Positions 18,241-26,727 of a stretch of 64,000 nt of DNA are shown here, piece after piece. A program made the translations under genes and the position numbers. A model generated the notes under the pieces. The model worked only from the letters and a program-made list of their open reading frames with translations. It was not told where the DNA came from and searched no databases. Source of the DNA: Pseudomonas brenneri (lineage in GTDB: Bacteria > Pseudomonadota > Gammaproteobacteria > Pseudomonadales > Pseudomonadaceae); contig NZ_VFIL01000003.1 of NCBI RefSeq assembly GCF_007858285.1, positions 496,001 through 560,000 of the forward strand. Direction: 5' to 3'. The first letter of the stretch is position 1. Every line of letters starts with the position of its first letter.

Positions 18241-18347
18241 CTGTAGGAGCCAGCTTGCTGGCGAAAAACCTGAGCGCGACGCGGGGCACCTGGCACCGCG
18301 CATTATCGTTGGCGATTTTCGCCGGCAAGCCGGCCTCTATAGGGGCC
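18241..18347. repeat. Inverted REP pair (REPIN-like)
   Basis: Two REP arms in opposite orientation: GTAGGAGCCAGCTTGCTGGC at 18243 and its near-complement at 18318-18344 (GCCGGCAAGCCGGCC), separated by about 45 bases. Lies between ohr and ohrR, so it may also shape the end of the ohrR transcript. Confidence 0.65.
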
Positions 18348-18374
18348 TATGTTCGGTCGAAAACAGTGAGAGGG

Positions 18375-18818
18375 TCAGACGCTACCCTGCAAGTTCCTGC
18401 GCAATTGCAGCAAGTCCGCCTGCAGCTTCTGCAGTTGCTCCATCTGCAACCCGCTGGCGCCGAAGATGCATGGAGGAACATCCATAGCCTTGTCTCGCAA
18501 CGCTCGACCTGCCTCGGTCAACTCCACCACGACCACGCGCTCATCGGCACGGCTGCGCGTACGGCTCAACAGGCCTTCGGCCTCCAGGCGCTTGAGCAGT
18601 GGCGTCAGCGAGCCCGGGTCGGTGAGTAGGCGGTTGCTGATTTCGCCCACGGTCAAACCATCCTTTTCCCACAACACCATCATGGCCAGGTACTGCGGGT
18701 AGGTCAGGCCAAGGGCTTGCAGCAGGGGTTTGTAGACCTTGGTCATCAACAACGACGTGGAGTGCAGGGCGAAGCACAGTTGGTTGTTCAGAAGCAGGGC
18801 GTCGCAAGAGTCTTTCAT
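18375..18818 (-). CDS. ohrR: MarR-family organic hydroperoxide sensor/repressor OhrR
   Basis: A 147-residue dimeric winged-helix repressor that releases DNA when its reactive cysteine is oxidised. Cys15 lies in NNQLCFALH, the conserved position of the peroxidatic residue, and Cys117 may form the resolving disulfide (2-Cys type). The winged helix is visible as [28 protein letters not shown] and RADERVVVVELT. Located upstream of ohr in the same orientation. Its close relative OspR is encoded at 33745-34206. Confidence 0.93.
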   Translation of the reverse strand: MKDSCDALLLNNQLCFALHSTSLLMTKVYKPLLQALGLTYPQYLAMMVLWEKDGLTVGEISNRLLTDPGSLTPLLKRLEAEGLLSRTRSRADERVVVVELTEAGRALRDKAMDVPPCIFGASGLQMEQLQKLQADLLQLRRNLQGSV

Positions 18819-18895
18819 GGCAGTGCCTTAAAGCGTATTTGATCTGGAATCTAGCGGCCAAATCTTTAACGCGCCAGATAATTCTGTGGCAGTTG

Positions 18896-19846
18896 TCAGC
18901 CCCAGCCGCTTTGCAGTGCCAGATCCCAAGGCGGGACGGGGCTGAAACGGCTCTTGAGGTACTCCAGCAGCAGGCGGCTGCGGGCGTTGGCCTGCTGCTC
19001 CAGGCGCAGGGCGTAAATACCCGCGCTTTCGGCGGTAGGCAGGCCGTTTTCGCAGAACAACGGTACCAGTTCGCCGCGCACAAGGTATTCACTGGCCAGC
19101 CAGGTCGGCAGGTGAGCGATGCCCAGGCCGGCCAGGGCACCGGACAGCAGGGCTTCGGCATTGTTGGCGCTCATGCGGATACGCTGTGGGCGGTAAGTGT
19201 TCTTGCGCCCATCGAGTTCAAAGCGCCAGGCGAACATCGGCGCCAGTCCTTCCCAATCCAGGCCATCGTGTTCGTTGAGTTGGCTGGGGTGGGTCGGTGT
19301 ACCACGGTTTTTCAGGTAGGCCGGACTGGCACAGGCGATTCGCACGATGCTGGCCAATGGCGTGGCGATCAGCCGGGTGTCGACGATATGTCCCGCGCGC
19401 AGCACCAGATCCACCTTGCCCAGGTGTTCGCCTTGCATGTCGACAAAGCTGTCGATCAGGTGCAGGTGCACGTCCAGGCCCGGGTAGACGGTCAGAAAGT
19501 CCGCAATGGCCGGCGCCAGGTGTCGCCGGCCAAAGGCGGCGGGCGCGTCCACGCGAATCAGGCCCTCGGGCGCATGGCTCAGCGACACGGCTTCGGCCCG
19601 CGCCAATTGCAACTCCCGGACAATCCGCCGCGCGCGCTCGGCAAACGCCAGGCCGGCGGGGGTGGGCAGTACCGCATGGGTACTGCGCAGGAATAACTGG
19701 CTGCCCAGGGCGCCCTCCAGGCTGTCAATCCTACGGGCAACAGCGGAAGGGGTCAGCGGATGGCGGCGCGCGGCTGCGGAAAAGCTGCCGGCCTCCAGCA
19801 CATCGAGGAACAGGCCCAGTTGGTCAGTCAAGGTCGTGGGGTTCAT
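18896..19846 (-). CDS. LysR-family transcriptional regulator
   Basis: A 316-residue LTTR. The N-terminal winged helix runs through FLDVLEAGSFSAAARRHPLTPSAVARRIDSLEGALG, followed by a periplasmic-binding-protein-like effector domain (LIRVDAPAAFGRRHLAP onward). The start MNPTTLTDQLG is 113 bases from the divergently oriented TSUP exporter gene, which makes that exporter the likely target. The effector is unknown. Confidence 0.88.
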   Translation of the reverse strand: MNPTTLTDQLGLFLDVLEAGSFSAAARRHPLTPSAVARRIDSLEGALGSQLFLRSTHAVLPTPAGLAFAERARRIVRELQLARAEAVSLSHAPEGLIRVDAPAAFGRRHLAPAIADFLTVYPGLDVHLHLIDSFVDMQGEHLGKVDLVLRAGHIVDTRLIATPLASIVRIACASPAYLKNRGTPTHPSQLNEHDGLDWEGLAPMFAWRFELDGRKNTYRPQRIRMSANNAEALLSGALAGLGIAHLPTWLASEYLVRGELVPLFCENGLPTAESAGIYALRLEQQANARSRLLLEYLKSRFSPVPPWDLALQSGWG

Positions 19847-19870
19847 GGGGGATTCGCTTGTGCGTATTTG

Positions 19871-19895
19871 GCATAGCCATTGTGCGTTGCTATGC
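19871..19895. promoter_or_regulatory. Candidate LysR operator between divergent LTTR and exporter genes
   Basis: Inverted repeat GCATAG-N13-CTATGC in the 113-base gap. It contains the T-N11-A type spacing common to LTTR sites. Confidence 0.4.
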
Positions 19896-19959
19896 GTTTC
19901 CATGCCAGAGTGGACTGCGTAGCATGCAGGGCTTGAGTCAGTGCGGGGGTGTAGCTGTG

Positions 19960-20706
19960 GTGGATATGGCGATGTATGTGGTGCTGGGCATAGCCCTGGG
20001 TACCGTCGGCGGTCTGTTTGGCATCGGTGGCGGGTTGATCGCGATTCCGGTGCTGGGCGTGCTGTTTGGCCTCGATCAGCAAATCGCCCAAGGCACGGCG
20101 CTGGTGATGGTGGTGCCGAATGTGATGCTGGCCTTGTGGCGTTATCACCAGCGTAATCGCATTGAGCTGCGCCATGCCTTGCCCCTTGGCGTCACGGGTT
20201 TCTGCTTTGCCTGGCTGGGTTCGATCTGGGCGGTAGGCATCGATGCGGGCGTCATGCGTATTGGCTTTATTGCGTTTTTGGTGGCCCTGTCGGCGTACAA
20301 CCTGTTGCGTATGGTCACCAGCAATGCGCCACCCAGTGCGCAGATGCGTTACTCCTGGCCGTGGCTGGGGGTGTTGGGAGCGGCGTCGGGTTCCATGGGT
20401 GGCCTGTTCGGTGTCGGCGGCGCGGTGGTTGCGACGCCGGTCTTGACCAGTGTGTTCGGCACCACCCAGGTGGTCGCCCAGGGCCTTTCCCTGGCATTGG
20501 CCTTGCCTAGTACAGGCGTCACGCTGGTGACCTATGCCTGGCACCACGAAGTGGATTGGCTGATCGGCGTACCCCTGGCCGTCGGCGGGTTGCTCAGCAT
20601 CAGTTGGGGCGTGAAAATCGCCCACGCATTGCCGGAGCGCCTGTTGCGCGGTTTGTTCTGCGGCTTCCTGGTGATGTGCGCGGTGATGTTGACCTTTAAA
20701 GTCTGA
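19960..20706 (+). CDS. TSUP-family membrane exporter (TauE/SafE)
   Basis: A 248-residue inner-membrane protein with about eight hydrophobic helices and the duplicated TSUP motif GTVGGLFGIGGGLIAIPVL (N-terminal half) and SGSMGGLFGVGGAVVATPVL (C-terminal half). The family exports sulfite, sulfoacetate or related organic anions; the substrate is not given by sequence. A GTG at 19960 with GGGGGT 9 bases upstream is the likely start; an ATG at 19966 is the alternative. The last 11 bases overlap the end of the convergent LysR gene. Confidence 0.87.
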   Translation: MDMAMYVVLGIALGTVGGLFGIGGGLIAIPVLGVLFGLDQQIAQGTALVMVVPNVMLALWRYHQRNRIELRHALPLGVTGFCFAWLGSIWAVGIDAGVMRIGFIAFLVALSAYNLLRMVTSNAPPSAQMRYSWPWLGVLGAASGSMGGLFGVGGAVVATPVLTSVFGTTQVVAQGLSLALALPSTGVTLVTYAWHHEVDWLIGVPLAVGGLLSISWGVKIAHALPERLLRGLFCGFLVMCAVMLTFKV

Positions 20707-21550
20707 AACCCTCCAGGATGTATTCCGCCAGGCATTCGGTGATGGGGGAGGACATGCTCGGGTTGCGCAGCAGTCGCAGGTTGACCGTGTGCAGGGGGCC
20801 GAAACCTTCGTCACTGCCGAGTATGCGCAGATCTTCGGTGACCAGGCTTTCCATCATGACCGTCACCGCCAGCCCCGCACCGACCACCGCCTGGATCGCC
20901 GCGCCGTTGGAGCTGTGATAGGCCAGGCGATACTCGCGCCCTATGGCATCCAGCGAAGCGCGGGCCCATTGGGTGCAGAAGCTGTCCATGCCGGAAATCG
21001 CCAGGGGCAGGGCTTCGTGTTCATCCACGCAGAAGCAGGGGGAGGCCACCCAGACCATGCGTTCGTTACGCAACAGCTCGCCGATTTCATTACCCGCCTC
21101 GCGGCTGACCACCGTGAGTGCCAGGTCGCGTCGCTGCATCAGGATGGGTGTTCCTTCGCAGTGCATCTCGATCTGGATCAGCGGGTATGCCTTGGAAAAC
21201 CGCTTGAGAATGCCCGGCAGGTAGCGCATCACATAGTCATCCGGGGTGCCGATCCTCACCAGCCCGACCATGTGCGGTTCGCGCAGGGTGTTGAACACCT
21301 CGCTGTGCAGTTTCAGGATGCGCCGCGCATACCCCAGCAACACCTGGCCCTCGGGTGTGAGCCTGACCTGCCGCCCATCGCGCTCGAACAGCTTGCGTTG
21401 CAGCACGTCTTCTTCCAGGCGCTTCATCTGCATGCTCACGGCGGACTGGGTGCGATTGACCAACTCGCCGGCGCGGGTGAAACCGCCCTGGTCGGCGATG
21501 GCGACGAAGGTGCGCAGCACGTCGGTGTCGATGCTCGGGTAGTTGGACAA
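20696..21550 (-). CDS. LysR-family transcriptional regulator
   Basis: About 284 residues: N-terminal winged helix DTDVLRTFVAIADQGGFTRAGELVNRTQSAVSMQMKRLEE and an effector domain beginning LVRIGTPDDYVMRYLP. I prefer the TTG at 21550 (start LSNYPSIDTDVL), preceded by GGAG at 9 bases; ATG codons at 21577 and 21586 lack a ribosome site and would lengthen the N-terminus beyond the family norm. Its 3' end overlaps the convergent TSUP gene. The target is unknown; the DUF1127 gene is divergent and close. Confidence 0.85.
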   Translation of the reverse strand: MSNYPSIDTDVLRTFVAIADQGGFTRAGELVNRTQSAVSMQMKRLEEDVLQRKLFERDGRQVRLTPEGQVLLGYARRILKLHSEVFNTLREPHMVGLVRIGTPDDYVMRYLPGILKRFSKAYPLIQIEMHCEGTPILMQRRDLALTVVSREAGNEIGELLRNERMVWVASPCFCVDEHEALPLAISGMDSFCTQWARASLDAIGREYRLAYHSSNGAAIQAVVGAGLAVTVMMESLVTEDLRILGSDEGFGPLHTVNLRLLRNPSMSSPITECLAEYILEGFRL

Positions 21551-21644
21551 TTGATCAATCTCCGAGATGTATAACATAAGAAACATTCGTTGGATTGATC
21601 ATAGCCGCAGGCACAGACTTCAGTCATCCCCACTGGAGGGCGAG

Positions 21645-21854
21645 ATGATGAAAGGTCAGAAAGGTTTTGTGTTGATGGTAAGGCGACCGTTTTCCGGGCT
21701 GTTTCAGCGGGTTTCTCGTTGGTATGCCCTGCATTGCGAACGTCAGTTGCTGGCAAGCATGAGTGATGAGTCGCTCAAGGATATCGGTTTGACGCGTGCC
21801 GATGTGGAGCAGGAGCGCCACCGGCATTTCTGGAATGATCCGTTGGGTAAATGA
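21645..21854 (+). CDS. DUF1127 small basic protein
   Basis: A 69-residue protein with the DUF1127 pattern RQLLASMSDESLKDIGLTRADVEQERHRHFW. Such small arginine-rich proteins are common in proteobacteria; in some species they take part in RNA or phosphate metabolism, unproven here. GGAGGG precedes two adjacent ATG codons at 21645 and 21648; either could be used. Divergent from the LysR gene and 43 bases before the YcaQ gene. Confidence 0.82.
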   Translation: MMKGQKGFVLMVRRPFSGLFQRVSRWYALHCERQLLASMSDESLKDIGLTRADVEQERHRHFWNDPLGK

Positions 21855-21897
21855 CGGGCATCGCGCTACAGTTCGCGGGCGCAATCAGGAGATGCAC

Positions 21898-23130
21898 ATG
21901 CCCGCAGAACTGAGTTTTTCCCTCAAGCAGGCGCGCCGTCTGGCGCTGGCGGCCCAAGGTTTCAGCGGGCGCCAGCCGCCGGCGCAGGTCAAGGCCGCGC
22001 AGGTCAATCGCCTGATCGAGCGCCTGGGCGTATTGCAGATCGATTCGGTCAACGCAGTGGTGCGCTCCCACTATCTGCCGCTGTTTTCCCGCCTGGGCAA
22101 TTATTCCCCGCTGCTGCTCGAACAGGCCGCCTGGAGTCAGGGCCGACGGCGCACGCTGTTTGAATATTGGGGGCATGAAGCCTCCCTGCTGCCCATGGCG
22201 CTGTATCCGTTGATGCGCTGGCGCATGCAGCGCGCGTCCGAGGGGCAGGGGATCTATCAGCAGATGGCGCGTTTTGGCCGCGAGCAGCAGGCCACCATCC
22301 GCCGCGTGCTGGCTATCGTCGAACAACAGGGCGCGCTGGGAGCCGGCAGCCTGTCGACCCGTGAAGAGCGCGCCGGGCCCTGGTGGGACTGGAGTGATGA
22401 AAAGCACGCCTTGGAGTGGTTGTTCGCCGCGGGCTGGGTGACGGTGGCCGGGCGGCGGGGTTTCGAGCGGTTGTACGACTTGCCGGAGCGAGTCATTCCA
22501 GCGGCCATTCTGCAACAGGCGCCCTTGAGCGAAGCCAGCGCCCAGCGTGGTCTGATAGTGCATGCCGCAACGGCGTTGGGTGTCGCTACGGAAAAGGACC
22601 TGCGCGATTACTTCCGCCTGGAACCCGCGCAGAGTCGCGGGCGCCTCGCCGAATTGGTCGAGGATGGGCAATTGCAGGTCTGCCAGGTTCAGGGTTGGAA
22701 GCAGCCGGCTTATTGCCTGCCCGAGCCAAGCGTCCCGCGCAAGGTGGTGGCCAGTGCCTTGCTGTCGCCCTTCGATTCACTGATTTGGGAGCGTAGCCGC
22801 ACCGAACGATTATTCGACTTTCGCTATCGACTGGAAATCTACACCCCGCAGGATAAACGGGTGTATGGCTATTACGTGCTGCCGTTTCTGCACAACGAAC
22901 GGATTGCTGCGCGGGTGGACTTGCGGGCCGAGCGGGCCAATGGCCGGCTGGCGGTGCATGCCGTGCACGAGGAAGAACCGGGGTTGGACGAGGCGGGGAT
23001 GCTGGCGTTGGCGTTGAACTTGCGGCAGATGGCCGATTGGCTGGGGTTGGCGCAGGTGCAGATCAACTGTCAGCGGCACAGTGCGGCCCGGTTGCGGGTG
23101 GCGATGCTGGCGATGGAAGTTGCCAGGTAG
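21898..23130 (+). CDS. Interstrand-crosslink DNA glycosylase, YcaQ/AlkZ family
   Basis: A 410-residue winged-helix-repeat (HTH_42) protein of the same length as Escherichia coli YcaQ, which unhooks DNA interstrand crosslinks made by nitrogen mustards. The catalytic QxD motif is present as Gln47-Ile-Asp49 in LGVLQIDSVNAVVRSHYLPLF, followed by FEYWGHEASLLPM. The C-terminal beta domain contains LLSPFDSLIWERSRTERLFDF. AGGAG lies 6 bases before the ATG. Convergent with the type II DAHP synthase gene, with a REP-like hairpin between. Confidence 0.9.
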   Translation: MPAELSFSLKQARRLALAAQGFSGRQPPAQVKAAQVNRLIERLGVLQIDSVNAVVRSHYLPLFSRLGNYSPLLLEQAAWSQGRRRTLFEYWGHEASLLPMALYPLMRWRMQRASEGQGIYQQMARFGREQQATIRRVLAIVEQQGALGAGSLSTREERAGPWWDWSDEKHALEWLFAAGWVTVAGRRGFERLYDLPERVIPAAILQQAPLSEASAQRGLIVHAATALGVATEKDLRDYFRLEPAQSRGRLAELVEDGQLQVCQVQGWKQPAYCLPEPSVPRKVVASALLSPFDSLIWERSRTERLFDFRYRLEIYTPQDKRVYGYYVLPFLHNERIAARVDLRAERANGRLAVHAVHEEEPGLDEAGMLALALNLRQMADWLGLAQVQINCQRHSAARLRVAMLAMEVAR

Positions 23131-23133
23131 GGT

Positions 23134-23159
23134 GCTATCGCGGGCTTACCCGCGATAGC
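23134..23159. repeat. Perfect REP-like hairpin between convergent genes
   Basis: GCTATCGCGGG-CTTA-CCCGCGATAGC, an 11-bp perfect stem with a 4-base loop, four bases past the YcaQ stop codon. It has the REP core GCGGGCTTACCCGC and may stall or end transcripts from both sides, although no T run follows. Confidence 0.7.
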
Positions 23160-23181
23160 GGTGGATCAGGCCACCACCGCT

Positions 23182-24528
23182 CTAGCGTTTGACCTGTTTC
23201 AATGTCTCGGCAATCAGGAACGCCAATTCCAGCGACTGATCGGCGTTCATCCGTGGGTCGCAATGGGTGTGGTAGCGGTCCGACAAGCCATCCTCGGTAA
23301 TCGGCCGCGCGCCACCAATGCATTCGGTAACATTCTGTCCGGTCATTTCGATATGAATCCCTCCGGCATAAGTGCCTTCGGCTTCATGAACCTGGAAGAA
23401 CTCCTTCACTTCGCTGAGGATCTGCGCAAAGTCCCGGGTCTTGTAGCCGCTGCTGGCCTTGATGGTGTTGCCATGCATCGGGTCGCTGCTCCACAGCACC
23501 TGCTTGCCTTCGTGCTGCACGGCGCGGATCAGGTTGGGCAGATGGTCGCCGACCTTGTTGGCGCCCATGCGCGCGATCAGGTTCAGGCGGCCGGGGTCGT
23601 TGTCCGGGTTGAGGATGTCGATCAGGCGAATCAGGTCGTCGGGGTTCATGCTCGGGCCGACCTTGACCCCGATCGGGTTGTTCACCCCGCGCAGGAACTC
23701 GACGTGGGCGCCATCGAGCTGGCGCGTGCGGTCGCCGATCCACAGCATATGGGCCGAACAGTCGTAGTAGTCGTTGGTCAGGCTGTCGCGGCGCACGAAG
23801 GCTTGCTCGTAGTTGAGCAGCAGGGCTTCGTGGGCGGTGAAGAAGCTGGTCTCGCGCAATTGGGGCGAGGTGTCCATGCCGCAGGCACGCATGAAGGCCA
23901 GGGTCTCGTCGATGCGGTCTGCCAGTTGGCTGTACTTGTCGGCCAGGGCGGAGTTGGCAATAAAGTCCAGGTTCCACTTGTGCACCTGGTGCAGGTCGGC
24001 AAAACCGCCCTGGGCGAAGGCCCGCAGCAGGTTCAGGGTGGCGGTGGACTGGTGGTAGGACTGCAGCAGGCGGTCGGGATCCGGGACGCGGCTTTTCTCG
24101 TCGAAACCGATGCCGTTGACGATGTCGCCACGGTAGGCGGGCAGGGTGATGCCGTCGATGGTTTCATCATTGGCCGAGCGCGGCTTGGCGAATTGGCCGG
24201 CCATGCGCCCGACTTTTACCACTGGGCAGCCGGCCGCGAAGGTCATGACAATGGCCATCTGCAGCAGCACTTTGAAGGTGTCACGGATCTTTGCGGCGGA
24301 GAATTCGGCAAAGCTCTCGGCGCAATCGCCACCTTGCAGCAGGAACGCGCGACCCTGGGTCACCTCGGCAAACTGGCGGCGCAGCTCCCGGGCTTCGCCG
24401 GCGAAGACCAGCGGCGGGTAACTGGCCAGGCTCTGCTCGACCTGCAACAAGTGCGCGGCGTCAGGGTAGCGGGGTTGTTGCTGGATCGGCAGGGCGCGCC
24501 AGCTGTCAGGGCTCCAGGGTTGGCTCAT
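23182..24528 (-). CDS. 3-deoxy-7-phosphoheptulonate synthase, class II (plant-like)
   Basis: A 448-residue class II DAHP synthase catalysing the same first shikimate step as the type I enzyme at 9763-10839 but with a different sequence family. Landmarks are [26 protein letters not shown] (metal cysteine), [67 protein letters not shown] and [15 protein letters not shown]. All are intact, so the enzyme should be active. In P. aeruginosa such class II enzymes are tied to general or to phenazine-related aromatic metabolism; no phenazine genes lie here, favouring a housekeeping role. Confidence 0.93.
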   Translation of the reverse strand: MSQPWSPDSWRALPIQQQPRYPDAAHLLQVEQSLASYPPLVFAGEARELRRQFAEVTQGRAFLLQGGDCAESFAEFSAAKIRDTFKVLLQMAIVMTFAAGCPVVKVGRMAGQFAKPRSANDETIDGITLPAYRGDIVNGIGFDEKSRVPDPDRLLQSYHQSTATLNLLRAFAQGGFADLHQVHKWNLDFIANSALADKYSQLADRIDETLAFMRACGMDTSPQLRETSFFTAHEALLLNYEQAFVRRDSLTNDYYDCSAHMLWIGDRTRQLDGAHVEFLRGVNNPIGVKVGPSMNPDDLIRLIDILNPDNDPGRLNLIARMGANKVGDHLPNLIRAVQHEGKQVLWSSDPMHGNTIKASSGYKTRDFAQILSEVKEFFQVHEAEGTYAGGIHIEMTGQNVTECIGGARPITEDGLSDRYHTHCDPRMNADQSLELAFLIAETLKQVKR

Positions 24529-24669
24529 CGTGAACTCGAATGAATGTCGGGGACGTGCATGTTATCAGCAATTAGTGCGTGACCTGCTGGCGCTGCTTGG
24601 CCGACAATCGCGCCTTTCCCGCCTGGTACCAGGCGGCTTGCACCCGTGCCGGGGCCATTAGGAGATGAA

Positions 24670-25425
24670 ATGTCTGAGGAGCGCGTCGAGCGCCTGCTGG
24701 CTGAGGTCCATGACGACTTCGGCATGATCCGTGTGCTGGAAGTGGCCGATTACCGCTTTCTTGAGTTTGGCGATGCCATCGAGCAGAGCTGTGTGTTTAC
24801 TGCCGATCCGAGCTGGCTGGAGTATGACTACACCCGTGCCATGCTGATTGGTGCCCTGTGCCATGAGCAGCCCGAAAGTGCGCTGTTCCTCGGCCTGGGT
24901 GCCGGGACCCTGACCCAGGCTTGCCTCAAATTCCTGCCCCTGGAAGATGTCGAGGCCATTGAGTTGCGCCCGGACGTGCCGCGCCTGGCTATCGAGTATT
25001 TAGGGCTCGATGATGACCCGCGGTTGTACATCCGCGTGGGCGATGCACTGGAGTTGCTGGAGACTGCGGAGCCGGCGGACCTGATTTTCGTCGACTTGTA
25101 TACCGATGTGGGGCCGGGGGTTGGCCATCTGGCCTGGACCTTCCTGGAAAATTGCCAGAAGAAACTCAACCCCGGTGGCTGGCTGGTGATCAACCAGTGG
25201 GCGACCGATGATGGCAAGCCGCTGGGTGCTGCACTGTTGCGCGGGCTTTATCATCGGCATTACTGGGAGTTGCCGGTGAAGGAGGGCAACGTGATCCTGC
25301 TGGTGCCGGCGGATCTGGAGCAGACGCTGGACCTGGCGGCGGTTTCAGCGCGGGCCGAGGCGCTGGCGCCGCGCCTGGGGTATTCGTTGCAGGCGTTGAT
25401 CAAGGCTGTTCGTCCGGCGACCTAG
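24670..25425 (+). CDS. Spermidine-synthase-like methyltransferase-fold protein
   Basis: A 251-residue protein with the spermidine synthase/SAM-binding fold: SALFLGLGAGTLTQACLKFLP is the glycine-rich nucleotide loop, IELRPDVPRLAIEYLGL is the acidic strand-2 end, and DLIFVDLYTDVGPGVGHL is the central motif. It lacks the DGxxQ substrate loop of true polyamine aminopropyltransferases, so a different transfer reaction is possible. GGAG is 5 bases before the ATG. It stands alone, divergent from the DAHP synthase gene. Confidence 0.82.
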   Translation: MSEERVERLLAEVHDDFGMIRVLEVADYRFLEFGDAIEQSCVFTADPSWLEYDYTRAMLIGALCHEQPESALFLGLGAGTLTQACLKFLPLEDVEAIELRPDVPRLAIEYLGLDDDPRLYIRVGDALELLETAEPADLIFVDLYTDVGPGVGHLAWTFLENCQKKLNPGGWLVINQWATDDGKPLGAALLRGLYHRHYWELPVKEGNVILLVPADLEQTLDLAAVSARAEALAPRLGYSLQALIKAVRPAT

Positions 25426-25437
25426 TTGCCTGTACTG

Positions 25438-25500
25438 GCCTCATCGCGGTCAAGATGACCGCGTACACCAGTGGGAGCGGGCTTGCCCGCGATGAGGCCA
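25438..25500. repeat. REP-containing inverted repeat region
   Basis: GGCCTCATCGCGG (25438) is repeated inverted as CCGCGATGAGGCC (25488-25500). Between them are a perfect 8-3-8 hairpin CGCGGTCA/TGACCGCG (25445-25463) and a classical REP arm GGGAGCGGGCTTGCCCGC (25472-25489). It separates convergent genes. Confidence 0.65.
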
Positions 25501-25510
25501 TCACATCTGC

Positions 25511-26302
25511 TCACAATCCCTTGAACACCCCCGGCCGCTTCTCCAGCATCGCCCGCACCCCTTCCTTAGCATCCTCGCTGTTAAGCAGTTTCTCGACCAG
25601 CACTGGCAGCCCGGCCGCCGCAGCGGTCTCGCCTTCATCCCGCGCCTGGCGTGCCGATGTCAAAGTGGCCTGCACCCCCAGCGGCGCCTGGCTGGCGATC
25701 CGATTGGCCAGGGCCAACGCCCGGGGCAGCAGGTCTTCGCTGGCCATGACCTCTTGCACCAGCCCCAGTCGCAGCGCTTCATGGGCATCGAACTCATCGC
25801 CCGTCAGCAACCAGCGCATGGCATTGCCCCAGCCGGCGATCTGGTGCAGGCGCAGGGTGGCGCCGCCAAAAGGAAAGATCCCACGCTGTACTTCCATCTG
25901 CGCAAAGCGCGTATTGCTGGCGCACAGGTTGATGTCCGCCGCGAGCATCAATTCGATACCGATGGTCAGGCAATAGCCCTGCGCGGCAACGATCACTGGT
26001 TTGCTGACCCTGGGCCCGGCGAACACGCCCCATGGGTCGCAGCCTCCCAGCGGCGGTTGCCAGCCTTGCGCCATGGTGTGGGCGACGTTGATCAGGTCCA
26101 GCCCGGCGGTGAAGTGGTCGCCATGCCCGAACACCACGGCCACGCGCGCTTCTTCATTGCGATCGAACTCGCCATAGGCCAGGCTCAGTTCGTTGAGCAG
26201 GTCGAGGTCAAAAGCGTTGCGCTTGGCGACCCGATCAAGTCCCAGCAGCAGGACATGCCCTTGTAGTTCACGGCTGACGCGGCTGCTGCTGGCTTGTTTC
26301 AT
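25511..26302 (-). CDS. Enoyl-CoA hydratase/isomerase family protein (crotonase)
   Basis: A 263-residue crotonase-fold protein. The two oxyanion-hole regions are visible: FGHGDHFTAGLDLINVAHTM and VIVAAQGYCLTIGIELMLAADI. The usual catalytic glutamate region reads QMEVQRGIFPFGGATLRLHQIAGWG. Family members hydrate or isomerise acyl-CoA in fatty-acid or side-chain breakdown; the substrate cannot be assigned. GAGG lies 8 bases before the chosen ATG. The gene is divergent from deaD. Confidence 0.85.
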   Translation of the reverse strand: MKQASSSRVSRELQGHVLLLGLDRVAKRNAFDLDLLNELSLAYGEFDRNEEARVAVVFGHGDHFTAGLDLINVAHTMAQGWQPPLGGCDPWGVFAGPRVSKPVIVAAQGYCLTIGIELMLAADINLCASNTRFAQMEVQRGIFPFGGATLRLHQIAGWGNAMRWLLTGDEFDAHEALRLGLVQEVMASEDLLPRALALANRIASQAPLGVQATLTSARQARDEGETAAAAGLPVLVEKLLNSEDAKEGVRAMLEKRPGVFKGL

Positions 26303-26498
26303 GGGTGGATCCTCGGGCGCGAAAGGCAGTTTCGGACCGAAGGGCCCGCTGCAAAAGGTGAAGCGTTTAAGCGCAATGACCAACAGGGCCGGGCCTTTGA
26401 AAAATAGACGTTCCTGCGAGGATGCGCAAAGCCTGTGACACAGAGCAGTTGAATGGCCTTTTCCGATAAAAAAAGCTCCCTTTTTCAGGGATTTCCGG

Positions 26499-26724
26499 TA
26501 TAGTGCGCGCCGGCCTTTAACCGGGCCGCGTTTAGGTAGCGCAATTCCCCGAAGTCAGCTTCGGCTGCACGTCCGCACAGCGGACTCTTCCTTGACGAAT
26601 CTTTTTCATTCATTCGTTTTCGCAAATCCCCGCCGACAAAGCAGCCAGGGCGACTCTTGAGTCTCAACACGGCATGCGCAGCTTTGGAGCATGGGTCTTT
26701 GCGGATGCACTTAGAGGCAGACCC
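26499..26724 (+). promoter_or_regulatory. deaD promoter -10 and long structured 5' leader
   Basis: A -10 box TATAGT lies at 26499-26504 (the -35 region is weak), so the leader is about 215 bases. It contains perfect hairpins CCGAAG-TCAG-CTTCGG (26549-26564) and GTCCGC-ACA-GCGGAC (26571-26585), T-rich stretches around 26605-26630, and a start-codon hairpin described separately. Long leaders of this kind are typical of cold-shock mRNAs such as csdA/deaD. No gene was found in 26303-26724 except a 7-codon frame at 26691-26714. Confidence 0.55.
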
Positions 26725-26727
26725 ATG
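26690..26727 (+). promoter_or_regulatory. Start-codon-sequestering hairpin of deaD mRNA
   Basis: CATGGGTCT (26690-26698) is perfectly complementary to AGACCCATG (26719-26727), which includes the deaD ATG. The 20-base loop holds the ribosome site AGAGG (26713-26717). The pairing would hide the start codon and constrain the ribosome site. Confidence 0.6.

Noticed and set aside
23161..24543. 460-residue open frame on the plus strand
   Set aside because: Exact antisense of the class II DAHP synthase; rich in Gly, Val, Ala and Gln as expected for a shadow frame.
26691..26714. Seven-codon leader peptide before deaD (MGLCGCT)
   Set aside because: Its ATG is one base from the only GGAG, too close for initiation, and it lies in the hairpin arm. 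Kept only as a remark.
26674..26724. In-frame upstream ATG for deaD adding 17 residues
   Set aside because: No ribosome site fits it, the added residues are not part of the helicase family, and the stretch forms the regulatory hairpin.
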